In this document: positions 8,458 to 17,415 of the stretch, one piece after another
How positions within the stretch are numbered: the first letter of the stretch is position 1
Layout: each line of letters starts with the position of its first letter
Assembly: GCF_900099785.1 (NCBI RefSeq)
Contig: NZ_FNDS01000011.1
Coordinates: forward strand, 1-64,000
Length of the DNA stretch: 64,000 nt
Reading direction: 5' to 3'
Source of the DNA: Pseudomonas panipatensis
Lineage (GTDB): Bacteria; Pseudomonadota; Gammaproteobacteria; Pseudomonadales; Pseudomonadaceae
Program-made: the position numbers and the translations under genes
Notes under the pieces: generated by a model
The model's database searches: none
What the model saw: only the letters and a program-made list of their open reading frames with translations
What the model was told of the DNA's origin: nothing

Positions 8458-9480
8458 CTACTGGGTAATGAACAGATCGAAGCGCTGCTGCAGGGCGGTC
8501 TGGTTCTTCACCCACCAGTGCGGGTCGATCATCACCACCTTGTCGACGTTCTCCGGCGAGGTCGGCAACCGACGAGCCTGTTCCGCGCTGATGATGCCGG
8601 TGGCGTAGGCCTGGCTGTTGACCGGCGCGTAGGGAATCAGCGTGGCCAGGCGCGCCTGGCTTTCCGGCGTGAGGATCTGGCCGATCACCTTCATCGCCAG
8701 TGCCTTGTTGGCCGCGCCCTTGGGCACTATCAGGCAATCATGGCTGAGGATGGCGCCGTCGAAGCTGTAGTCGACCTGGACATCGTGGCTCTTAACGTCC
8801 GCCACGCGGCCGTTCCAGATGGCCAGGAAGTCCACTTCGCGGCTGCGCAGCAACTGCGCCGAATCCGCTCCGGCACTCCACCAGTTGGCCACCTGCGGCT
8901 TGATGCGCTCCAGCACTTTGAAGGCACGGTCGACATCCAGCGGATACAGGTCCTTCGGCGCTACGCCATCACCGAGCAGCGCCGCTTCCATGGTCAGCCA
9001 GGGCTGCCGATAAAGGGCGCGCGCGCCTTTCACCTGCGGGTCGAAGAACTGCTGCCAGTTATGCGCCACCGGGTGCCCGGTGTCCTTGGCCCACGCCACC
9101 ACGGTGGCGTAGGCATGGCTGCCGACCCAGTTCTTGCTGACCACCGCCAGGTCGACGTTGGCCTTGTCGATCACCGAGTAGTCCAGCGGCTCGGACAGGC
9201 CCTCCTCTTCCGCCTGGGCGCACTCGCTGCTGCCCAGCTCGACGATGTCCCACTTGGGCTTGCCGGACATCACCTGGGCGCGCACGGCCGACAGGCCGGA
9301 CATGTTGTCCTCGCGAATCTCGATGCCCAGCGCGCTCGCCGCCGGCTCTAGGTAGGCCTTGCGTTCGGCATCCTGCAGGGCGCCGCCCCAGCCAGAGAAC
9401 GTCACCGTCTCGGCCTGTGCCATGACGGAAAGACTCGCCAGCACAGCGCCGGCAAGGGTGGTTTGGATCATCCTGTGCAT
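8458..9480 (-). CDS. Extracellular solute-binding protein (PotD/PotF-like), copy 2
   Basis: A 340-residue periplasmic protein with a signal peptide ending at MAQA-ET near residue 23. The mature protein begins VTFSGWGGALQDAERKAY, typical of the spermidine/putrescine-binding PBP2 cluster. Other shared blocks are VMSGKPKWDIVELGS, PLDYSVIDK and the late PENVDKVV segment. It is clearly homologous along its full length to the next upstream gene, so the two arose by tandem duplication. The ligand is likely a polyamine or related cation, inferred from family and neighbours. Confidence 0.9.
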   Translation of the reverse strand: MHRMIQTTLAGAVLASLSVMAQAETVTFSGWGGALQDAERKAYLEPAASALGIEIREDNMSGLSAVRAQVMSGKPKWDIVELGSSECAQAEEEGLSEPLDYSVIDKANVDLAVVSKNWVGSHAYATVVAWAKDTGHPVAHNWQQFFDPQVKGARALYRQPWLTMEAALLGDGVAPKDLYPLDVDRAFKVLERIKPQVANWWSAGADSAQLLRSREVDFLAIWNGRVADVKSHDVQVDYSFDGAILSHDCLIVPKGAANKALAMKVIGQILTPESQARLATLIPYAPVNSQAYATGIISAEQARRLPTSPENVDKVVMIDPHWWVKNQTALQQRFDLFITQ

Positions 9481-9496
9481 GCTTCCCCTCCCCTGA

Positions 9497-10531
9497 TCAG
9501 TTCTGAATGAACAGATCGAAACGCTGCTGCAGTTCGGCCTGGTGGTCCTGCCACCAGCGCGGATCGAAGAACGCGACCTTGTCGACGTTGGCCGGCGCGG
9601 TGGGCAGGCGTGCTGCCATGTCCGCCGGAATGATACCGGTGTCGTAGGCCTTGCTGTTGATCGGCGGGTTGGGAATCAGGGTGACCAGCGTGGCCTGGCT
9701 TTCCGCGGACATGATCTGGGCAATCAGCTTCATGGCCTGTGCCTTGTTCGGGGCGCCCTTGGGCACCACCACGCAGTCATAGTCGAGCAGCGCCTGGTCG
9801 TAGGTGTAATCGACCTTGGCTCCGGAGCGTTTCAGCTCATCGGCGCGCGATGCCCAGATCGACAGGAAATCCACCTCCCGGCTACGCAGCAACTGGGCCG
9901 AGTCGCTGCCGCTGCTCCACCAGTTCACCACCTGCGGTTTGATGCGCTGCAGCACCTTGAAGGCGTGGTCGGCGTCCAGCGGGTAGAGCGCCTTGGGCGA
10001 TACGCCATCGGCGATCAGCGCCAGCTCCAGAGTGGTGTATGGCTGGCGGTAGAGTGCGCGCGGGCCTTTTATCTCGGGGTTGAAGAAGTCGGTCCAGGTG
10101 CGAGGCTTGGCCGCATCCTCTTCGGTGGTCCACGCCAGTACGGTGGAGTATGCGTTGCTGGCGATCCAGTTCTTGCCGTAGAGGTTCTCGGCCACACCCT
10201 CCTTGTTGATCACCGAGTAATCCAGAGGCTCGGTCAGCCCCTGTGCCTCCGCCATCACGCAATCGTTGGACGCCAACTCAACCACATCCCACTTGGGCTT
10301 GCCGGACATCACCTGAGCACGCACTGCTGCCAGGCCATCCATGGTGTCTTCCTTGACTGTCAGGCCGTGGTGCTTGGCCGCCAGCTCAAAGTACGCCTTG
10401 CGCTCGGCGTCCTGCAACGCGCCGCCCCAGCCGGCAAAAGTGACGGTTTCCGCGGCCTGGACATGCATGCCGAGCAACCCCAGTGCCACTGTCAGCGCAC
10501 GCACGCGCCATTGGATTCGCTTCATTTTCAA
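9497..10531 (-). CDS. Extracellular solute-binding protein (PotD/PotF-like), copy 1
   Basis: A 344-residue periplasmic binding protein with signal peptide ending at HVQA-AE near residue 27, then VTFAGWGGALQDAERKAYF. It shares long identical blocks with the protein encoded just downstream (VMSGKPKWD, EPLDYSVI, ALYPLDADHAFKVLQRIKPQV against the matching stretch, DSAQLLRSREVDFL). Ligand-pocket residues may differ between the two, which would broaden uptake by one transporter. Only 16 bp separate the genes. Confidence 0.9.
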   Translation of the reverse strand: MKMKRIQWRVRALTVALGLLGMHVQAAETVTFAGWGGALQDAERKAYFELAAKHHGLTVKEDTMDGLAAVRAQVMSGKPKWDVVELASNDCVMAEAQGLTEPLDYSVINKEGVAENLYGKNWIASNAYSTVLAWTTEEDAAKPRTWTDFFNPEIKGPRALYRQPYTTLELALIADGVSPKALYPLDADHAFKVLQRIKPQVVNWWSSGSDSAQLLRSREVDFLSIWASRADELKRSGAKVDYTYDQALLDYDCVVVPKGAPNKAQAMKLIAQIMSAESQATLVTLIPNPPINSKAYDTGIIPADMAARLPTAPANVDKVAFFDPRWWQDHQAELQQRFDLFIQN

Positions 10532-10627
10532 CTCCTGGTTTGTTGTAGTTAGACAGTTGATGCGAAACGCTCGGGACCTCGTGTCCCCGTTACCTTCCCT
10601 GCACTCTTGTGAGGTTGTTGCCGTGCC

Positions 10628-12058
10628 TTAGGCGATGCTGATCATGATGTGGCGCACGCTGGTGTAGTCCTCCAGTCCGTACAGGCTGAGGTCCTTGCCG
10701 TAGCCGGACTGGCGCAGGCCGCCATGGGGCATCTCGGTGGCCAGGGTCATGTGCTGGTTCACCCAGACGCAGCCGTATTGCAGCTGGGCGGAAGTGCGCA
10801 GCGCCTTCTTCACGTCGCGGGTCCAAACCGAAGCGGACAGACCGTACTCGCTGTCATTGGCCCAGGCCAGCACCTGCTCCTCGTCGTCGAACGAGGTGAC
10901 AGACACCACCGGCCCGAAGACCTCCTTCTGAACGATCTCGTCGTCCTGACGGACACCGGCGATGACGGTGGGCTGGAAGAAGAAGCCGGGACCGTCGGGA
11001 ATTTCCCCGCCCACCAGCACCTCGCTGTGCGGCAAGGCGGCGGCGCGCTGGACGAAGCCCTGCACGCGCTCCTGCTGGCGACGGCTGATCAGCGGACCGA
11101 AGTCGCTGCGCTCATCCTCGGGATGACCGGTGTGCAAGGTGGAAACCTGCTGCACCAGCGCGTCGAGGAACTGCTCGCGGACCGACTCGGCGACGTACAC
11201 ACGGCAGGCCGCGGTGCAGTCCTGGCCGGCGTTGTAGTAGCCGCCAGTGCGCAGCATGCTCACTGCTGCGGGAATGTCCGCATCGGCGAACACCAGCACC
11301 GGTGCCTTGCCGCCCAACTCCAGATGGGTGCGTTTGAGGTTGCCGGCAGCTGCGCGAACCACGGCCTGGCCGGTGGCGATGTCGCCGGTCACCGAGACCA
11401 TGCGCACCTTGGGGTGACCGGAGAGCTGGGCCCCCAGGCTGGCGCCACGCCCGGAGAGAATATTGACGACACCACGCGGGAAGATTTCCGCACACAGGCG
11501 GGCCAGGTACAGCGCGCTCAGCGGGGTGAGTTCAGATGGTTTGAACACCACGGTATTGCCTGCCGCCAGCGCCGGCGCAAGCTTCCACGCAGCCATCAGC
11601 AGCGGGTAGTTCCACGGCGCGATCAGACCGACCACGCCCAGCGGATCACGACGGATCATGCTGGTGCTGCCGGCAACGTATTCACCCGCCGCACTGCCCG
11701 GCAGGCAACGCGCAGCACCAGCGAAGAAACGGAACACATCGGCCACCGCGGGGACTTCGTGACCGATGGCCTTCTGCAGCGGCTTGCCGCAGTTACGGCT
11801 TTCCAGGGTACCCAGCTCAGTCGCCGCCGCCTCGATGCGGTCGGCCAGCTTGAGCAGTAGGTAGCCACGTTGACGCGGGGGCGTGCGCGCCCAGCCCGGG
11901 AAGGCACGCTCGGCCGCGTCGACGGCGGCGTCGAGCTGGGCAGGCGATGCATCGGCCAGCTCGTGAATCACGCTTTCATCGGCGGGCGCCAGGATTCGTT
12001 CGACATCACCCTGGCCGCGGACCAGTTCACCGTCGATGAGGTATTCGCTGTAGATCAT
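10628..12058 (-). CDS. Gamma-aminobutyraldehyde dehydrogenase-like aldehyde dehydrogenase (PatD/Prr-like)
   Basis: A 476-residue NAD(P)-dependent aldehyde dehydrogenase. The PatD-type blocks [27 protein letters not shown] and [15 protein letters not shown] are visible. The general-base Glu is in LELGGKAP and the catalytic Cys is in GQDCTAACR. It ends with [20 protein letters not shown], typical of 4-aminobutyraldehyde dehydrogenase. The ATG at 12058 gives the family's normal N-terminus; the longer open frame upstream overlaps the neighbouring gene. Reaction: aminoaldehyde to amino acid, the second step of putrescine degradation after an amine oxidase or transaminase. That step fits its neighbour. 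Confidence 0.88.
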   Translation of the reverse strand: MIYSEYLIDGELVRGQGDVERILAPADESVIHELADASPAQLDAAVDAAERAFPGWARTPPRQRGYLLLKLADRIEAAATELGTLESRNCGKPLQKAIGHEVPAVADVFRFFAGAARCLPGSAAGEYVAGSTSMIRRDPLGVVGLIAPWNYPLLMAAWKLAPALAAGNTVVFKPSELTPLSALYLARLCAEIFPRGVVNILSGRGASLGAQLSGHPKVRMVSVTGDIATGQAVVRAAAGNLKRTHLELGGKAPVLVFADADIPAAVSMLRTGGYYNAGQDCTAACRVYVAESVREQFLDALVQQVSTLHTGHPEDERSDFGPLISRRQQERVQGFVQRAAALPHSEVLVGGEIPDGPGFFFQPTVIAGVRQDDEIVQKEVFGPVVSVTSFDDEEQVLAWANDSEYGLSASVWTRDVKKALRTSAQLQYGCVWVNQHMTLATEMPHGGLRQSGYGKDLSLYGLEDYTSVRHIMISIA

Positions 12059-12084
12059 CACTTTCTCCAGGTGGGACGTGCGCC

Positions 12085-13422
12085 TTATTCGGCGTCCTTG
12101 AAGCGATACCAGGCGTATGCCATTCGCTGGCCTACACGCAGGAAGGATTGGAACGGGAAGGGTTTGGGCGCCTCGTGAAGGAAAGGCACGGGCGTGGGTC
12201 GGGAATCGCCGCTGAGCATCTGGGCCAGACGCTTGCCGGTCTGCACCGAGAACGAGACGCCGCTGCCCGCGTAGCCGCCGCCGGTGTAGACGTTCTGCAG
12301 GCCGGGTACCTGGTAGCAGTGCGGCAGAGAGTTGTTGGTCACCGCCACCCAGCCGCCCCAGTTGTAGTCGACCTGTATGCCGTTCAGCACAGGGAACTTG
12401 CGGCACAGCGCATCCAGCAGGCGCTGGCGGTGAATCAGGTTTTCCGCGTCGCGGCCGTTCACCGCGCTGCGACCGCCAAACAGGATGCGGTCATCGGGTA
12501 GGCGGCGGTAATAGAACAGCAGGTTGCGGGTATCGAACATGCAGTCGCTGCCCGGCAGGCTGGCGGCCTTTTCCTGCGCGCGGAGCGGACGGGTTACGAT
12601 GATCTGCGAGTGCACCGGCAGAATGCGGCCAGTGAGCGACGGACTCAGCTCACGCGAGGTATAGCCATTGGTGGCGACCACCACGCGTCGTGCGGTGACC
12701 ACCCCACCCGGCGTAACCAGGCGATGTCCGCCAGCGCTGCTGGACCAGTCCGTCACCGGGCTGCCGGGATGAACCTTCGCTCCCGCTTCGCGGGCCATGC
12801 GCTGAATACCCCACGCCAGCTTCAGCGGATGCATGCTGAAACCATCGGGCATGTTCAGTGCGCCGAAGGACTCCGCCCCGGCATGCACACCCTGCAAGTC
12901 CCCGGCTTCGACGAAACGCGCCGGGTAATCGAGCAGGCTGTTGTACATGCCGACTTCACGCTTGAGTGCCGCAACGTGCTCGGCCTTACTGGCCACCTTG
13001 AAAACGCCGTCAGCCTGCTTGTCGCAGTCGATGTCACCGATGCGGATCAGGTCGCGCGTCGTCTGCAGCGCCTGGTGCATCTCGTTGAAGTAGGCCTTCG
13101 CGGCGTCGCGGCCATATTTCTCCACCAGTGTCGCCAGCGGCACGCGTCCACCGGAGATCCGCGCGAAGCTGCCGTTGCGACCGCTGCATCCCCACGCCGT
13201 CTGGTTCGCTTCGAGCACGACTGCCTTGACCCCGTGCTCACGGGCCAGGTGATAGGCGCAGCTGAGGCCGGTGTATCCGCCCCCAATGATTGCCACGTCG
13301 ACCTCCAAATTGCCCTGACTGGGACCGTCGTCCGGCGGCGGCGAACCCGCCGTATCGACCCAGTAGGAGGGGGTGTGCGGCTGTGAACGGCCAGGGTTCG
13401 AATCAACGAGCGGATCGTACAA
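12085..13422 (-). CDS. FAD-dependent amine oxidase (PuuB/gamma-glutamylputrescine oxidase-like)
   Basis: A DAO-family flavoprotein of about 445 residues. The FAD motif is [18 protein letters not shown] and the family signature [15 protein letters not shown] follows. The C-terminus has [20 protein letters not shown], as in PuuB-like oxidases. The start is uncertain. The most upstream Met (13500) would add about 26 residues with no family match. A TTG at 13422 opens LYDPLVD, where PuuB-like proteins usually begin, and has AGAGG 6 bp upstream, so I prefer it. Together with the aldehyde dehydrogenase 27 bp downstream it would convert an amine to an aldehyde and then to an acid. Confidence 0.8.
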   Translation of the reverse strand: MYDPLVDSNPGRSQPHTPSYWVDTAGSPPPDDGPSQGNLEVDVAIIGGGYTGLSCAYHLAREHGVKAVVLEANQTAWGCSGRNGSFARISGGRVPLATLVEKYGRDAAKAYFNEMHQALQTTRDLIRIGDIDCDKQADGVFKVASKAEHVAALKREVGMYNSLLDYPARFVEAGDLQGVHAGAESFGALNMPDGFSMHPLKLAWGIQRMAREAGAKVHPGSPVTDWSSSAGGHRLVTPGGVVTARRVVVATNGYTSRELSPSLTGRILPVHSQIIVTRPLRAQEKAASLPGSDCMFDTRNLLFYYRRLPDDRILFGGRSAVNGRDAENLIHRQRLLDALCRKFPVLNGIQVDYNWGGWVAVTNNSLPHCYQVPGLQNVYTGGGYAGSGVSFSVQTGKRLAQMLSGDSRPTPVPFLHEAPKPFPFQSFLRVGQRMAYAWYRFKDAE

Positions 13423-14374
13423 TTTGCACCTCTGTATCGCTGTGCGATATTCGATGTTCGCTTTTACATATACGTTATTGATGATTGTGATTTGCGTCAA
13501 TTGTTTTTATACACCCAAGATAGGCACGCCTTGTTGGTCGGCCTGAAGACCCAGGAAGACAAGGCAGGGAGCGCTACATTCGGATACAGGTCGCGACGTC
13601 CGCGCTGCCCCGGGCCATGTATGTCGAGCAGGTGCGTTAGCCGCTTAAATGGCAATAACGGGACGCTCTGGAGAAGGAAGCACCAGCCCTTCCGGAGAGG
13701 TACCTACCCGCCAGCCATCTTCATTACCCGCTTAGGAACCGACTTCAACGTCCGCTAGTCCCGAGTTGGAGGCGCAGCTCCCGGACGCGCTGGACCTGGC
13801 CGGATCAACACCTTCGATGACGGGCGCTCGGTAAAGGCCATAATGGCCACCAACAAGAAATCGCCGCTCAAATTGGCACGGTAACCGAAGGTGGCGAGGC
13901 GTCCCCGGAGCTACCCGTTCAGGCAAAGGCTTGGCTGCGTTCGTGGTGGTAGGCGCTTTCGGGACCTCAGTTAGATAAACCTCGACGGGCCCTACGCCTC
14001 ATAGGAGTCGCCGTTTCGCAGCCAATAATCCGTTCTGGCGTACTGCACCGAGGCTGGCAAAAAGACAGCTACCCCCCCCCGCCGCGCCATGAGCCAACCA
14101 CATCCGGGATTGCTGGAACCGGATCACCACCCACGGGGCCCTGCCTGCCGGCATGAGACAGCTCGCTGGAACAGAAAACGGAGCCTTTAGAGAGGCCCCG
14201 CTTTCTGCATCTCAGACTCTTCGGTCCATGCATGATTCAGCGGGTGGGCGCTGTGTTGGTGCTCATGGGGTCAAAGGCGGACTCTCACCAGCGACAGCAA
14301 TCGGCCCAGGCTGTGTAAAAACGTGGCCAGTGCTCTTGCTATCCTGTCGTCGGCACTCATAGCGGGGGCAGTCC
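13423..14374. other. Non-coding or decayed stretch at the left edge of the mobile region
   Basis: No supportable gene here; open frames are short and lack family features or ribosome sites. The first 80 bp, upstream of the amine oxidase, are AT-rich and probably hold its promoter. The rest has many stops in all frames and a run of ten cytosines at about 14073, and looks like decayed sequence. The last 70 bp belong to an IS1182-type end (see the entry at 14304). Confidence 0.6.
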
Positions 14375-14554
14375 ATGAAGCGTTTCATCCAAGGCGAGCA
14401 TCGAGGTCAATGCACGTTGCTGCCCGAGAGCCTGGATGGCTACGTCGCGGACACCAACCCGATTCGAGTAGTCGATGTGTTTGTTGATGAGCTTGACCTC
14501 GGCAGGTTGGGCTTCAACGGTGTCGTCCTGGCAGAAACCGGTCGACCCGCTTAC
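14304..14554 (+). mobile_element. IS1182-type insertion sequence remnant (left part)
   Basis: The block GGCTGTGTAAAAACG at 14309-14323 resembles ends of IS1182-family elements from memory of the family. It is followed at 14375 by a transposase start, MKRFIQGEHRGQCTLLPES, continuing through VDVFVDELDLGRLGF to TGRPAY at residue 60. IS1182 transposases run on for about 400 more residues, including the DDE core; all of that is missing. The homology stops abruptly at about 14554 and methyltransferase sequence begins. The transposase identification is good; the exact outer end is an estimate. Confidence 0.7.
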
Positions 14555-14995
14555 CTGCAGGGGCACGCCGCAAGCCATATCCACTTCGAATGCATCGATC
14601 AGGAAGAGAAAGCCATCGCCTATGCCAGGACATTGCTCGGTGGAGCAGATGTCACCCTCCACATGCAGAACGCCTTACGCTTCAGGCCGGGTCACCGACG
14701 CTTCGATCTCGTCTGGTCGGCCGGACTTTTCGACTACCTAGACGACAGGGAGTTTGTGCTAATGCTCAAAGTCCTGTCGAAGACCTTGCGCCCGGGTGGA
14801 GAATAAGTCGTCGGCAACTTCACCGAACCGAACGATTCCCGAGCCTACATGGAGTTCGGCGGCTGGTTCCTCACGCATCGAAGTGACGAACAGCTAATCG
14901 CCCTAGCGAGGCGAGCAGCCCTGGCCTGCGAGTCAGTCAGAATTGAAGCAGAGCCTGCCGGCCTGAACCTTTTCCTGCACATCCAGATGGCCTGA
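14375..14995 (+). pseudogene. Chimera: IS1182 transposase N-terminus fused in frame to the C-terminal half of a SAM methyltransferase, with internal stop
   Basis: Codons 1-60 are the start of an IS1182 transposase. From about codon 66 the frame reads as the second half of a class I SAM-dependent methyltransferase: HFECIDQEEKAIAYAR, FDLVWSAGLFDYLDD, TLRPGGE. A TAA at 14804 then interrupts the frame, yet the same frame continues with VVGNFTEPNDSRAYMEFGG to LFLHIQMA and a TGA at 14993. The methyltransferase has lost its N-terminal half to the insertion and gained a stop. It is not expected to be functional. The family resembles methyltransferases that act after 3-hydroxy fatty acid formation, but that is only a resemblance. 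Confidence 0.82.
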
Positions 14996-15162
14996 GCGGA
15001 AATGGCTGGGGCAGGAGGATACTTTCGTCGCGCATTTGCACTCGAGTCGCGGGTCACTGACAAGCCCAGTCGTTGACATTGCTTGGCGATTGCTCCGCGG
15101 CGCATGATCCACCTCCCCCGCTACTCCGCTGGGCAGACCGAGGACGGCCAGCACCTCACTGG

Positions 15163-16032
15163 TTAAGTTTGGACGACTGGCTTTTTCGGTCGCTTGACGG
15201 GCTTGGAGCTGGTTCGCTTAGCACGCACTGGTTTAGCCAATTGCTCCGCCAAGGTGGCCGCGCGCGCCGCCTCAGCGGCGGCCAGTTGCTGAGCTTCGCT
15301 GAGCTGGGCGAGCGCGGTATCCAGACGCTGGCGCAACTGCTCGTGCTGCTTACCTGCGGCCTTAAGCTGTAGGGTGGTTGCCCTACTCTCTTCCCTGGCG
15401 CGATCGATTTCGCGATGCGCGCGATCCTCCACACCCCGTACATAGGTGGCCGTCGAGTCGCGCTCCTGAATCAGTTGGCCTTGCGCCGCTTGCAGTTCCT
15501 GGCGCAGACGACTGGCTTCCTGCAGGGCTGCCTGGCGCTCGTCGGTGAGCACTGTGCAGCGGCTCTGCAGCTCCTCCAGTCGCCCCTGCTGTTGCTCGAG
15601 CAAACGCTCGAGGTCCGCCAGGCGGGTCTCGGCGGTCTGCTGCGCCGCCTGCGCGGCCGCCACTTGCTGGCGAGTCTGTGCCTCGGCCTTACGGCTCTCG
15701 TTCTCTACCGCGGCCACGCGCAAACGCTCGGTTTCCAACAGCGCGCGGCGCTCGGCCAAGGCCTGCTCGGCGACGCCGTCGGCCAACAGCACGGCCTGCT
15801 GCCATACCGCGACAAATGCCTGCGCCACCTCCGTCGGTAGCGCCGGTAGGCGCGTTTCGCCGCGTAGGCGCTGAGCCAACAGCGCCCACCATTGATCGAG
15901 CAAGGCTCCGACCCGCGCCGGACTGCCGCGCCCGAGCTCGAAGCGCACCCGCTCCACCGTCGGCCGCTCGCCGCGCGCCAACACCGCATCGGCGGCGGCA
16001 AACACCGCCTCTTCCGCCACGCCTACCGCCAT
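15163..16032 (-). CDS. KfrA-type DNA-binding coiled-coil protein (TnpT-like)
   Basis: A 289-residue protein. Residues about 1-60 match the KfrA N-terminal DNA-binding domain (VLARGERPTVERVRFELGRG, then ALLDQWWALLAQRL). Residues about 90-260 form a long Ala/Gln/Glu/Arg-rich coiled coil, and the C-terminus is basic (AKRTSSKPVKRPKK). It is divergent from a tyrosine recombinase across an 87-bp AT-rich, palindrome-bearing spacer. That is the arrangement of tnpT and tnpS, the cointegrate-resolution genes of Tn4651-like Tn3-family transposons. A plain KfrA-like repressor is the alternative. Class is secure; TnpT role is inferred from layout. Confidence 0.75.
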   Translation of the reverse strand: MAVGVAEEAVFAAADAVLARGERPTVERVRFELGRGSPARVGALLDQWWALLAQRLRGETRLPALPTEVAQAFVAVWQQAVLLADGVAEQALAERRALLETERLRVAAVENESRKAEAQTRQQVAAAQAAQQTAETRLADLERLLEQQQGRLEELQSRCTVLTDERQAALQEASRLRQELQAAQGQLIQERDSTATYVRGVEDRAHREIDRAREESRATTLQLKAAGKQHEQLRQRLDTALAQLSEAQQLAAAEAARAATLAEQLAKPVRAKRTSSKPVKRPKKPVVQT

Positions 16033-16119
16033 CGCCTGCCTCCGGCTATATTAGATCTGATAAACGAATGTTATCCGACTTTATTCGATTAAAACTGTTT
16101 ATTTAATACGTTTAACGTA
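16033..16119. promoter_or_regulatory. AT-rich divergent spacer with palindromes; candidate resolution site and operator
   Basis: The 87 bp between the KfrA-like gene and the recombinase are far richer in A+T than either gene. They contain a 13-bp palindrome, TACGTTTAACGTA, at 16107-16119, ending at the base before the recombinase ATG, and an inverted pair CGAAT/ATTCG at 16065-16069 and 16083-16087 with 13 bp between. In Tn4651 the site acted on by TnpS and bound by TnpT lies between the two divergent genes, so both recombination and repression may occur here. Function is inferred. Confidence 0.55.
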
Positions 16120-17277
16120 ATGAATCATACGCTACTGCTACCACTCAGCGACAACGCCCTGCTCGCCGCCGATCGCCTGGATGCTGAGGCGCGCGCCGCC
16201 GCGGCGGCCTTTGTCGCCGCCGGCAGCGCCGCCAATACCCTGCGCAGCTACCGCAGCGCCCTCGCCTACTGGGCCGCCTGGCTGCAGCTGCGCTACGGCC
16301 GCGGCCTGGACGCCGGCGCCCTGCCAGAGGCGGTGGCGGTACAGTTCATCGTCGATCACCTGGCCCGGCCGCAGGACGGTGATTGGGTTCAGTTGCTGCC
16401 ACCGACCCTGGATGCCGCGCTGGTCGGCGCTGGCGTCAAGGCCAAACCGGGCGCCCTGAGCTACAACACCGTGCGCCATCGTCTGGCGGTGCTCGCCAAG
16501 TGGCATGGGCTGAAGAAATGGCCGAGTCCGACCGACAGCGCCGCGGTGAAGACCTTGCTGCGCGAAGCGCGCAAGGCCCAGGCCCGTCAGGGTGTCAGCG
16601 TGCGCCAGAAGACTGCGTTGGTACGCGAACCGCTGGAAGCACTGTTGGCCACCTGCAGCGACGGCGTGCGCGGCCTGCGTGACCGGGCCCTCCTCCTCCT
16701 CGCCTGGAGTGGCGGCGGTCGCCGGCGCTCGGAAGTGGTAGGGCTGCAGGTCAGCGATGTGCGGCAACTGGACGCCGCCACTTGGCTCTATGCCTTGGGC
16801 GCGACCAAGACTGAAACCGACGGCGTGCGCCGGGAGAAGCCGCTGCGCGGGCCGGCCGCGCAGGCGTTGACCGCCTGGCTGACAGCGGCACCGGCCACCA
16901 CGGGCCCGCTATTTCGGCGGGTGTATAAAGGCGGGCGTGTTGGAACGGTGGGCTTGTCCAGCGATCAGGTCGCGCGCATTGTGCAGCGTCGCGCGCAACT
17001 GGCCGGGCTCGACGGCGACTGGGCAGCGCACAGTCTGAGGTCGGGATTTGTCAGCGAAGCCGGGCGCCAGGGCGTGCCGCTGGGCGAGGTGATGGCGATG
17101 ACAGAACACCGTTCGATCCCTACCGTGATGGGCTACTTCCAGGCTGGCTCATTGCTGAACAGTCGCGCTGCAGACTTATTGCCTCCGATAACCGCTAGGG
17201 ACAACAGCGCAGAAGTCAACACAGACTATCCGATCGACCTCCACGCGACTGAGGTCCTCGCGTCAACTACGTCGTAA
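16120..17277 (+). CDS. Tyrosine site-specific recombinase (TnpS-like)
   Basis: A 385-residue recombinase. The N-terminal core-binding domain is at about residues 20-150 (SAANTLRSYRSALAYWAAWL). The catalytic domain shows the first Arg in GGGRRRSEVVGL, then HSLRSGF (H-x-x-R), TEHRSIPTVMGYF with the late His and the nucleophile Tyr. All required residues are present. No clear ribosome site precedes the ATG, which abuts a palindrome. Paired with the divergent KfrA-like protein, it resembles the TnpS resolvase of Tn4651-type transposons. No Tn3 transposase remains in the window, so the pair is an orphan module. Confidence 0.85.
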   Translation: MNHTLLLPLSDNALLAADRLDAEARAAAAAFVAAGSAANTLRSYRSALAYWAAWLQLRYGRGLDAGALPEAVAVQFIVDHLARPQDGDWVQLLPPTLDAALVGAGVKAKPGALSYNTVRHRLAVLAKWHGLKKWPSPTDSAAVKTLLREARKAQARQGVSVRQKTALVREPLEALLATCSDGVRGLRDRALLLLAWSGGGRRRSEVVGLQVSDVRQLDAATWLYALGATKTETDGVRREKPLRGPAAQALTAWLTAAPATTGPLFRRVYKGGRVGTVGLSSDQVARIVQRRAQLAGLDGDWAAHSLRSGFVSEAGRQGVPLGEVMAMTEHRSIPTVMGYFQAGSLLNSRAADLLPPITARDNSAEVNTDYPIDLHATEVLASTTS

Positions 17278-17415
17278 GACCGCAGCCCAAGGCGGCTGAC
17301 CGAAGGCATAGTTCGAAAGCCTGCGCACTTACCTAACCTGTCCTATAAATCATGTGCGCCATGGAAGAACCGACCGAGAATCTTGTGCCGCCAAGAAGCC
17401 CTGGGGAGACGAATC

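Noticed and set aside
13492-13758. An 88-codon plus-strand frame in the decayed left flank
   Set aside because: No similarity, no ribosome site and low-quality codon use.
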